A DNA stretch of 64,000 nt from Hirudo medicinalis (lineage: Eukaryota > Annelida > Clitellata > Hirudinida > Hirudinidae): contig MPNW01000103.1 of NCBI GenBank assembly GCA_011800805.1, forward strand, positions 65,236 to 129,235, read 5' to 3'. Positions 24,819 to 35,826 of this stretch are shown here, piece after piece (position 1 is the first letter of the stretch; every line of letters begins with the position of its first letter). Under the pieces are notes generated by a model, which saw only the letters and a program-made list of their open reading frames with translations, searched no databases and was not told the origin of the DNA. The position numbers and the translations under genes were made by a program.

Positions 24819-25559
24819 CTTATGGCATACTTGGTCAGTCCCTTTCTGCCCCTAAAAGGTAATATTTTGCTTCTAGGTGCATTTGAGTTTTAAAGGGCTA
24901 TTACTTTATGGTCCCATAACACTATGCGAATTATTTTCAGCAGGAATTCAAAGTTTCCACTAACTTTATAATACTTGTGGTTTTACCACGGGCAAACTCA
25001 ACTTCTTCATTAATCATCATTCGCTATAGTACGCTAAGTTTTCTCTGTCAGCAGACAGTTTTTGAAATTGTTTTATGAATCAAACCGCGATACTTTTTAG
25101 CGCTTTTCTCGCATATCACAAAACACCTTCATTTACATCAGGTTCCCCCGAAAAATTCGAATCGCTCAATCGGAAGACGAATGAATATTAATGAGATAAT
25201 TAAACAATGAAAGTAAAATTTATTAAATATTACTTAATAAAAACAAAATATGAAGAAAATATGAATATAAATTTTCAAGCATTGTATTGCTTCTTTGAAT
25301 TGATTACTTGGAATTACCACTGTTGTCACCATGGGTTGTCGCGGTTAATGTGAAAATGGAGTTTCCTTTATGTGTCATCTGCACAAAGTCTTTCACTTGT
25401 GTCAGGGTTCTGACATTTTTAAATTTTGTTTATATGCGCGGAGGGATATGTATGCGCGGAGGCCGTGTGATGTGCTTTAATCGTCTGCCTGGGACCGCGC
25501 GATAGCATGATTGGCTGTATTTTGCATGTTAATGCGCGTGGCAGCCTAGGAGTATATAT

Positions 25560-25770
25560 ATGGCGTCGCTCGGCAAAGCAGGAGGCCAATGTGCCTCAAG
25601 GAGGAAAGAGATTTTAATCTCAAAACTCCGTATTGGAAAATGCGCTCTGAATCAACACCTGTTTCTCTTGAAGCATCATCCAGACGGAAAATGCCAGGTA
25701 TGCCCTCAGGAGNCGAAGAAGGCAGACGACAGTTATATTAGCGAGTGTGCGAGTGGTGTGCGTTGAATTT
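25560..25770 (+). mobile_element. LINE C-terminal zinc-knuckle fragment
   Basis: The open frame contains ISKLRIGKCALNQHLFLLK, then HPDGKCQVCPQE. This pattern (LRTGHxxLNxHL, then CxxC) closes many non-LTR retrotransposon polyproteins. An N at 25713 interrupts the zinc-knuckle end, so sequence may be missing there. Confidence 0.6.
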
Positions 25771-25964
25771 CGATCATTGTACTTTAGTTGCGATCTGCTT
25801 ATTGTTTTGCTGTTGTTTTCTTGGCTTCCAATACATTTTATATCGAAAAACGAGTTGGTTTTCGATTATTAACGACGAAACAAGATAGTATCCCGACAGG
25901 AGGAATTAGGACCTGACAACTTGCATCAGTGCATTGAGCAAACATTACAAACTGAAACATCCAG

Positions 25965-26163
25965 GTATGGAGCAACCTTCTAAAAAGCGTGGAAGGCCAA
26001 TTAAGAACGTAATTGCTAAGAAGGACGCAAAGTGCAGTCAGTGTTTGAAAGCATTTGCCAACTCCATGGCAGCCAAGGTCTCATGAGACATGTCCATGAC
26101 AATCGTGCAAACACTGTTTTGCTGTATTTTCCAAACGTTGATGGTATGGAGCTTCAAGATTAA
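25965..26163 (+). pseudogene. AT-hook plus C2H2 zinc-finger fragment with a frameshift
   Basis: From ATG at 25965 the frame reads MEQPSKKRGRPIKN (an AT-hook core) and then CSQCLKAFANS. The two histidines of a C2H2 finger (HGSQGLMRHVH) lie immediately after in another frame, followed by a tail ending DGMELQD and a stop. It is most simply a small gene or transposon ORF broken by a one-base change. No splice partners were found. Confidence 0.4.
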
Positions 26164-26171
26164 TTTGTTCG

Positions 26172-26640
26172 ATGGAAAAGGTTACTACAATTAGGTATCT
26201 CGGAATTTTGTTAGATAAACATTTGACTTGGTCAAAACATATTACCCACATTCAAAATTTAATTGCTAATAACATTGGTATTATTTCAAGAATTCGTCCA
26301 CTCATTACTACTAAAATAGCTCTTCTATTGTATTTTTCTCTTATTTATCCCTATCTAACTTATTGTAACATTGTATGGGCTTCTACTTATCATTCCCGTT
26401 TAGATAGGTTAAATGTTTTACAAAAACTCGGATTGTTTTCTTATTACCATTTTTATCTTCAACTAAGTCAACTTTTGTTAACAATAACCTATTAAACATT
26501 TATCAAATCCATAGTCATATAACTGAAAATCATAAAAAAAAACTCATGAATAAACAGTCATTTAATTACAAATTGCCATTAATTAAATTTAATTACATGT
26601 TTTTTATTTTGGTTGAAAGAACTAGTAGGTGCTGCTCGTA
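26172..26640 (+). mobile_element. LINE reverse-transcriptase thumb fragment
   Basis: 26172-26495 encodes IRYLGILLDKHLTWSKHI followed by LLLYFSLIYPYLTYCNIVW and LQKL, the C-terminal end of a CR1/L2-type reverse transcriptase. Related residues continue in another frame to about 26640. The catalytic domain is absent. It belongs to a family different from the fragments at 735 and 50151. Confidence 0.75.
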
Positions 26641-27717
26641 AGAAAGCAATTTTAGAATCTATTTTTAGCCTTCACATAAACTCCTGACCAATTAAAAAGT
26701 GAAATTTATACAAAGCATTACAAGACACGAATGTGTTTGGAAATGACGGTTTCATTGCACCAATGAAATGTTGGATGACCGCCTACATGTCAGCACAGAT
26801 ATTGCAGTAAAAATGATTACAAACGGACGACATCATCTGATAAGACTCAAAAGACTCTTTGAAACATCAGTAGAACCAAACGGGTAATTGTTGTTGAATG
26901 GTTAAGAATAATAATTAGTAATGATAATTATCAGTAGTAATCAGTTACTAATAATAATTATCAGCAGTAATCATTTACTAAAGATGACAATCAATATAGC
27001 CATTTATTACTCACCAAGTAATGTCAGACATGTTAGGTTATTTAGGTACCAGTTGCAGACTAGTCGTCAATGTTAAGAGGTAATCACTGCTTAATCACTA
27101 CTAATCACATATCACAAAACAATCGGATATAATGACAAACATTTATTTAAATTAAATGTTAATTATTTTTATAACAATTACTAATTAAAAACTAAAAATG
27201 TTTAATTAATGTAAAGTAATAAAGCATCACTATCATCATCATGTACCAAGCACTGGTGACTGACTGTTAAGATGATTATCTTAGTCAACTGTCATTAGTC
27301 AATTATTGGTTAGTCATTAGTAATGCTTTATTGACTCAACATGGTGGTCCTTATAAATTGATTATTACTGTTATTAGAAGGTGACAAAAATAGATGGTAG
27401 CTAAAAATTTAGAAATAGCTTAAATGGCAGACATTAAGAACCAAAAGTAAAGAAGTCTAAATAAGTAATTCAAGTGCAACATTGAAGAATCAGATGTTGA
27501 AGCTGACGACAACGACGACGACAACGCGACGACGACGATACCACAGTAGCTTCAAATGTAACTACCATTACAACTGGAATATTTAATACATGTGCATCCT
27601 GAATAGTAATGGTAAGAGTAAACATCACAATGACATCATGATGACATCAACAACAACAACAACAAATGTTAATTACCATTTCAATTAAATAATTACAATT
27701 AAATTAAACTGCTGCCA

Positions 27718-30700
27718 TCAAAACATGGTAGGAATATTCGGGGAAGCTTGGAGCAGGTCGTGACATTTGTTGCAGACCCTTTTGATCTCGAAGCTCAGGT
27801 AGGCCAGAGGTTCTTTGTGCTCGGCACACTGCCTGCAGACGACCTGTCGACAAACGATGGTATTCATTGTCAATGAACAAAATGATGTTTATAATATGTT
27901 ATTTTAAATTAATGATGTCAATTTGTTTATTTTAAGGTAGATGTTTAAGAATAACTCATTTTAAGTCATTAAAGTGAAAACATAAAAATTGATGGAGTCA
28001 TCAGATTAACCACTGGTGAAGAAGACAGTTAGGCATCACAAGTGCCTTTCAGTTAATTAAGTGAATAACAAATTTAAAATATTCAATAATTTTGATATTT
28101 AATAATGATTGCCTTACTAATTAGTTTTTATATTTAATAATTTTAAAAGTGAAAATTTGAAAAAAGAAATAAAACCCAACCCTGCCACAAGCAAAGCAGG
28201 ATCGTTTCCTGTTGAGAATGCCGAACTCCTCCGTGCACTCCATGCAGGCCTGCACGTCCTGTTCCTTCATCATTATGGGGGCCACTACACCCAGCGGACG
28301 TGTCTTGATGCTGACTGCCTTTTTTAGACTGGGCTGTTTCTGGATAAAGTTTAATTTGTATCAAAATTTATGCTTATAATTTCAAAGTCATGCCATCATA
28401 TTACCAACAACAACACTCAGAACTACAATGAACAAAACCTACAACCTTATGATCAACAAGTGGAGAACCTGGACCAACCAGATTGAGCCTTTCAGGTTCA
28501 TTGTTTTTTGCTACTGAGTCCAAATCCTGAACAATGTTTATATAAAATGATTACATTATTGAATTTGACACTATAAAGGTTATTATGTAGATATAAAATT
28601 GAGTGATCAGCTAAAAACAACAAATTAGTATTCAGCTGCACTCAATGACCTAATTAACATTATGCAGTGAAAGAAAGAGGAATTGCACATCAAATACATT
28701 GAAGCTGCTACTAGCCTTTTTCCAAGCCAATCTATCTTCTGGTGACCTACGTTTTAAAAATTATAAAAATGATGTCATACAAACCATATTTATTCTCATT
28801 TCTTTCAAATTTTTAGTTTTTCAATAATTTTAAATTTCAGCATTGGTTTTACTGACTTGCAAGTAATAATATATGTAGGGCTGCGAACGATTAAAATTTT
28901 TTAATCGATTAATCGATTATATATTGATATATTATGTATGACAATAGTATTATCATTACTAACACCAAAACATCAACAACAACAATTCAAATTACTTTGG
29001 CAAGAGTTCAACGATGGCCTGAGGACCAAAGAGGAATATCCTGTCACGAACTTCTTTTACCTGCACAAAAGATAAGGTAATAATAACATAATAACTCNCA
29101 TCAACAACAACAATTCAAATTACTTTGGCAAGAGTTCAACGATGGCCTGAGGACCAAAGAGGAATATCCTGTCACGAACTTCTTTTACCTGCACAAAAGA
29201 TAAGGTAATAATAACATAATAACTCTAATATATCATTAATAATTACAAACTTTATGCTAACGTAGTTTTACAACTATTGTAAGGTATTGCTTACATTGCC
29301 TTTTTATTTCTGATTGAAAGCTTAAGCTATAAATTTGTATTTGATTTTAATTCAAATAATAGTTAATTTGTGAATATAATAATTTAAAAAAATCACTTGC
29401 CATTAAAATATTTTAAGAGTAATTATTATAAATTAAATTAATGTCTATTGGCACAAGTTAAGTAATGATTTCCCAAGCACTACATGAGCCTTGACGACAT
29501 TGTAATTAGAAAGCAGTAAGTAACTCATTTACTTGAAAGAGGTTAACATCCAACTTGTCAGTTACACAGTAAGGAGGTCTGAACGGATGAGGATAATATT
29601 GACAGATCAAAAGCAGGTCACTGAACTGAATGGGAAAGGTTAAGGGCAAAGCGTTAACAATCCGCACGCTGGTAAATCAATATTAACTGCTTGATTACGA
29701 GAAACAGCTTCCTGGATTCGATCCTCCCGCAGATTGGCAGCACCATGTCCGCGTGACCCTCCCTTATGAACTTCCTGGGCTTGCTCAAAAGGTCAACGCT
29801 GTCTCTCAAGCAGTCCTCGATCTCTGCTATCTTGAAGAAGTTCTCCTAAATAATAAAAGGCAGCAATTAAGTAATAATTTCAGTTGCGATAATATTTAAT
29901 CTAAAAATAAAATCCAAAAAATATGGTTAATTATATAAAATAGGAATAGAATTACTATTCACGTAATGTATTATTATTGTATTATAATGTATATTAATAA
30001 TGTATTATTAATCAATTATTAATTATTAATTAACACCAATCACTAAATAATAATCGTAGCTGTTAAAAGACTTAATTACAATCCATTTCAACTAAAAGAT
30101 AAATGTTACATATTAATATGTTTTGAATTCTTCGTGCAGTGATTTGATTATCAAAAAACCATGGGAACCAAGCTAAGCATAAACATTGAGACAAACTAAT
30201 TACAGTAAATTATGTTGTAGTTGTGAAGGTTCAATAAGTTTTACAATCACAAATTGTTAACCATAAACAATGGCAAATGTAATTTGTAAGAGCATGTCAT
30301 TCATAGTCAGCATAATTAGAAATGTAAGCAACGAATGACATTATGTGACCAAATGAAATAATGACATCGACAAATGACAAAATTGATCGATAACAAGACA
30401 ACAGACTTCATTTTTTATGGTGTCATTTGAATGGATGTTGGCCTGCTTCACCATCTTCAAAGCAACTGAAAGTTAATTATTAATAGATTACATTTAATTA
30501 CAATCAGGATGGATAATACATTGGGGATAGTGCATTGGGATGGATAATGTACCTGGATGGATAATCATCTGGATGGATAACAGATCGTAACAAATAATAC
30601 ATTTGGATGAATAATGCATCAGAATGGATATTTATCGGGATGGATAACACATCGTAGTGGAAAGTACATCGGGATGAAGAATTAAGCATGTAACTAAATA

Positions 30701-33149
30701 ACGTCGTAACAAAACCTAGCAATCTAAAATGTTTATGAATTAAAACGTGAATTAATAAAGTAATTTAATTCTAAATTACATCAAGTAACCAATTTAACCT
30801 AACAAATAATGTGATTTAATAACTGCTAATTTTCTTTTAAAATAGTAAATAATTTCACCTAGACTTAAAAAAAAAATTGGGATTTTTGAGGATCACATTT
30901 AAGACATTGCATGTGAGCAAGAAGACCTTGAAGGATTAAAGGCAAATGAAAGGTTGAAATTGTTCTGCTGTTCAATTCAATCAATGTTTATTGGAATTCA
31001 TTAACATGCAGGCAGCACTCATTATAGTTCTACTCTTATTACTAATCATGTGATGCTTTCATTACCATGAGAATGCTATCAGTGATGATCTAAACCAGGA
31101 ACAATTAGAAAATTGTGAAATAATTTCTGTTGCTAAGAAAATAATCTCAAGTATCTACAAGTGTGATCAATCCTTGCAAACAGGTAAGCTCGAGTTTTCA
31201 AGTGTTGATGAATGAAGCGGTACAACTCAATCTATGCATGATAATAAGCACAACGATAATGATAATGCACATTAATGAATTATCATAAGGATTATCATAA
31301 TAAAAAACCACTAAAATAAGTCATATTTTGACTTTCTACTCACTATGACCATTGACAAGATCTTCTGAATCATCACTCAGGCAAGAAGTGTATTCTACAA
31401 AAAAAATAGTTAATTTGCCAGTAGTTAATTAATAAACCAAATTAAGTTAAAAAAAATGAAGTAATTGTTGGATTAACTTTGAGAAAATCAATAAAAAAAC
31501 CAAAAGAAGAAAAAGTAAGGTCAAAGGTCAAAGGAACATCTTTCAATTTGTAGTAATGTCAAATAATATTTATAAACAAAGCTAACAATAACAATAACAA
31601 TAACAATATCGATAATGAGATGATAAACGAAAGTAATAATTAGTACTGAGTAATGGTTAAGTCATAAAAAGATGATTCGCTGGCAGTCGGGTAGCAACTC
31701 GAACGATCGTTTTTTGTTGAATTTAAAGAATTTAAGAGATCTTTGTGAAGTCCTCGTAGCTTCTCAGAAAGTGATTTCAGCCAAGACATACCAAGATTAA
31801 TTTTGCCTTTAAATTATCTCTTCAAGACGACAACATTTAACTATTTTTATTTTTTTTCATTTTATTTTTTTCAATTTCATTTGCAATAACATGATATTAC
31901 AGAAATTAAATAATGTGAGGGTCGGGCTCATCGAGTAAATCGCACCCCTCGAACACGTCGTTTCATTACGTAACAGACGACACGCATCGATTACAATTAT
32001 TAATCTATCATCCATTTACGACAACAACTGCCGTAATGAGGTTAGGTTTCCTGAATAACATTTCATAATAATGTCGAGATGACCCACTTTTCCCAAACAA
32101 ATGCTAATAACAATAGCACACTACATCACTGAAGCGACAAATGACTGGGAAAAGTTCTGAGAGAAGCAAACAAATGATTCCACGCAGGATGCAATCACAC
32201 GATCGCATTCTCACACTCGAGCTGATGTTCTCTACCTTACGTCATTCAGTATTTTATTTATTAGTAGCTGAGACCCCCTGCTTCACCTGGGTAGCATTAA
32301 TAACTCGTATTTTCCTAAAGTAGTTAGGTAAATTTGCCGAGTTAATAAAACCGTTCGGGTTTTATTTCTTTTGAAAAAGTGCTCCGGTGAAGTTTTTATG
32401 ATAAACAATGCACTCAGTTTTGCCTTCTGGATTATTTTGATTCATGACTCGAGAAAATGTCGCACGAAGCTCGTGTCCTCGAGTTTTGATAATAGACATT
32501 GAAAAGGCCGGTCCAACAGGAAAGTGCAATCCATTACGCAAGTTAAAAGTAAACGAACCTCTGAGCAACAATTCGTATCTCGGAAGCCTTTGGATGGGCT
32601 CGATGTAAAAGTATCGAACTTTGAGACCCTCGCAGATGTCTTGTCCCTGTGAATTTGTTCCTTACATCAGCTAACCATTAATAATTAAAATAAAAACATT
32701 ACCTACAGATGCGAATGTCAAAATGTGATTTTTGTGATGGTAGTCATGTGAATCTGGCTAAATACTGGCTAAAAATTGGTAGTAACCAATATTTAGTTAA
32801 AATATTTAGTTATTTTATTTAGTTATAAATGTTAAAATTGTTTTAAAAGTCTTTCTCAAACAAACAGAACAACAGACCTTGAATTATTGACTGAAATATT
32901 AATTACATGAATAATAATAATTATTATTATTATTGTTATTATTATTACTATTATTATTACACCTCAAAGTCATGGATCAATTTCTGCAACTTTGGAGACT
33001 CAGAGGCAGCATTGTTGAGGATGTCAAGGCACCTCTTGTAATTCTGAGCATATTCTGAATAAATCTTCAAATACGGAGCTAGGTCCGAGAACACTTTGCC
33101 GATGTAAGTCTTTGGAAGACTGTTTAAATGTGAAATAAACTTTAATAAC

Positions 33150-33183
<34 letters not shown>

Positions 33184-35826
33184 TTGTTTAACAAATACTG
33201 TGAATGTTTTAACAACAACATAACAACATCACAATGTAACTTCTATGGCTTATTAATATTATTAATTTTATTACTATTATTATTACTTTTATTAATATTT
33301 TAGCATTGCTGACAGTGATTGTGAGATTTAATGATTAAGTAATCAAAAATTCTATAATTATTAAATGCAACAATAACGAATACAATTAGTCAGAAGTTGT
33401 TATTGCTTTGCTTGTGTGAACCATTAATGAAACTTTATCGGCCAAAAACGATAGAAGCACTTTCGAGCATTCCGAGAATTGAACTCCTAAATGATTTGAC
33501 CTCGACCGCTCGGCTAAGGATGGCCAGGTCATTGCAGCAATAATTACAATTAGTTGGAGTCTGTTATTGCTTTTCATGTATAAACTTGCAAACGTCGATA
33601 AAAACTTGATCATCCACAACATATGAACACCACCACATTGAGTGATAGAAACTCTTAAAGCGAGTTAAAAATTAAAATCAATCACTACAAGCAATTAAAC
33701 AATCAATTATAATCAATCAATAAAATTAATCTGTTTAAAGAAGTCAGCAATTGCAATTTACAGTCGCCGATATCATTTTCATCGTCACCATCATCACCAC
33801 CGAGGCTATTACTCACGAGTCATTCATGTGCGACCGAAGGCACTGTTCCATCAAGGCAGAAGATTCTCCTCGTGAAACTTGCGGATGTTCGAAAGGTTGG
33901 AGAACATTTGGTTCCAGGAATCCCACTGGAAGAAATATTCCTCTCTGTTGAATTTCGACAACTCCCCCCTAAAGGACTGGTTTAGAACAATTTCAGTTAG
34001 TTACTAATCAGTCAATAAACAGAAATTAATATAATCAATTTTTTTTTTAATGTGGCCAGATCACAGCTTTCTACATCCCGAGGAGAACTGGACGAGACCG
34101 GTCTTTGACGAGAAACAAAGCGCGCTCAAATCGCAGTTTGCTTTAGAAGATGATGCATAAGCATTTTAGCAGCTCTAATGCTAACGATGATTTTATGAAC
34201 TAATCAATTCCTATCCATAAAAACAACAGTGTTCTGATTTGGCTTACAATAATTCAGCTGCATTAAATTAATTAATCAACTAACATAATTATGTCATAAG
34301 AGATATTAATATAAATCATTTGCAAGATAAGATTCATTTTAAGATAAGGCTGGTAACTAAGAACTACAGTCAATAAAAACAATAATTATTTGGCCTAACA
34401 GGAATGATTATTAACACTGCACTTCATGAATGATAAAACAAATGATGCAAATAAATGCATTTAAGTTTGTAATTAATAAAAGTAATTAAAAATTGCAAAA
34501 TCTAACAATGTCAAGTACGGACAGCCTCTTGACATAAACACGTTCTGAGCTCACGATTTCCTGGAGAACCTTCTGCAACTTAGCCTGAGAAATTTGAAAA
34601 AGATTTGTTTATTTAATATTAAAATGCAGTTTGCTGCAAATAAGTAAGGAGGATCAATGAATTTCATGTGGAAAGTTAAGCAAGAGAATCAAAATCTTTG
34701 TTTAAATGGGAATTTTAATGCTTTCAAATCAATAAGTTGCTTATCATAAACAAATATTTACTTTGTTAATAAAAGTTTTTAATAAAATATCAGATCACAG
34801 ATATTAACTGAAAAAAAGGCATTATTGTTTGTAGATAAATGCTCTTCCAAAGATATAATTACAAGTGAGCCAAGTTTCTAACATTACTTCAATAACACCT
34901 CACTTGATTTTTCTTAGATTCAGAAGCCTCATTATCGACAGCTTTTGTAGCACAAACAATTCCCACATTACGAAGGAAGGTTGCTCGAGCTGGTATTTGA
35001 GGTCTTTTCCTCTTAAAGGAATCATAAAAAAATGTTCAAATACTCACAGAATTAACTAATTGGATGAGTTATAATGATGATTTGAGATTTAAAACTATTA
35101 TTTTAATATGTAAAGATGTTGAAATGTAGAATGAAGATTTTCAAAACTTTTGTAATTTATCTAAAAATGTAGTAGCCATTACATAAACTCCACAATGAAC
35201 ATTTTCAGAAAACTTAATACAGTTAGCTAATAAATTTAAATTTGCAATAGCAACAGTAACAGCAATAGCTTATTAATTTTCATTTTAGGAATATGCAAAA
35301 TAATGGAAGTACAAAAATGCAATAAAAAACATATTCAGCAAGTTTACGAACAAAGTATTTTTCATTTAAAATATTTTAAACTCTGCTAATTTAGGCAATG
35401 TCAAGTTTAAGGCAAGTTTAAAAAGTGAACATTTTTATCTATTGAATTGTTGCAAAAAAATCTTACAGATCCAGAAATAGTGCTGCTGCTGTATAATACT
35501 TTTGACCGAGAACATGGGGTCTGAAATGTCTCTCCCAATGGTGTTGTCCTTCCACCTTCAACTGAAGGACGCTCAGCTTGATCCTCGTTGTGATCCTGGT
35601 TGACTTCCCTTTCTCCAGTTTCCAGCTGCACCCTCATCTTCATCAACTCGTCCAGTTCTTTCTGAAGTCGGTGTCGATACTTAGCAACAATCGGCGATTG
35701 TTTCAACATTTCAATATCCGAATGAATGTCGTGGTTGAAACGGTTTTCTATTTTGTCCGTATTTTTAGATGCAGATTCGTAAACTCCGACTAGGGATTTT
35801 ACCGACTTGCCAATCTCTTCTTCCAT
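27718..35826 (-). CDS. FGD-like RhoGEF (DH-PH-FYVE)
   Basis: Fifteen minus-strand exons join in phase to about 577 codons: 35467-35826 (ATG at 35826), 34904-35011, 34507-34584, 33858-33976 (donor uncertain), 32963-33119, 32559-32646, 31350-31394, 30407-30465, 29699-29845, 29533-29625, 28996-29060, 28698-28746, 28446-28526, 28181-28339, 27718-27843 (TGA stop). Domains: N-terminal helical region (1-156); DH domain (about 157-338) with QKVLQEIVSSERVYVKRL and YIEPIQRLPRYELLLR; PH domain (about 360-455) with LFLFSDLLLICQ and RLAWKKA; FYVE finger (about 509-565) with the Cys pairs of CMEC, CFAC, CRQC and CNKC. FGD proteins activate Cdc42/Rho at phosphoinositide membranes. This one is short: it ends 12 residues after the last Cys pair and lacks the second PH domain of FGD1-4. 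The FYVE lipid-binding RRHHCR motif is degenerate (RKRSCF). Confidence 0.9.
28971..29225. repeat. 127-bp exact duplication separated by one N, duplicating an FGD exon (assembly artefact)
   Basis: 28971-29097 equals 29099-29225 exactly, with N at 29098. Both copies contain the whole 65-base PH-domain exon (28996-29060 and 29124-29188). Using both would shift the frame, so only one is real. The same length and single N occur at 12574-12828. Confidence 0.95.
30505..30690. repeat. degenerate minisatellite, about 20-bp unit
   Basis: Roughly eight imperfect copies of a GGATGGATAATNCATC unit lie in an intron of the FGD-like gene. The open frame they create on the minus strand is repeat-driven and not a gene. 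Confidence 0.7.
33145..33181. repeat. AAT microsatellite next to a DH exon
   Basis: About ten AAT units lie within 30 bases of the acceptor of the FGD exon at 32963-33119, on the intron side. Confidence 0.9.

Larger units (their letters stand above)
25021..27717. other. repeat-rich intergenic region
   Basis: No intact gene. It holds two LINE fragments (25560-25770 and 26172-26640), a zinc-finger/AT-hook fragment (25965-26163), a TATATATA sequence at about 25552-25560 after a GC-rich stretch, and degenerate AT-rich near-repeats at about 26900-27000. The 5' end of the KEN gene may be hidden here. Confidence 0.5.

Noticed and set aside
33751..33951. Plus-strand open frame of 66 codons
   Set aside because: It is antisense to the FGD DH exon at 33858-33976, which has clear family motifs.
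34061..34161. Plus-strand open stretch after a TGGCCAG acceptor-like site
   Set aside because: Two frames are open by chance over about 100 bases. No partner exons exist and the gene here is on the minus strand.
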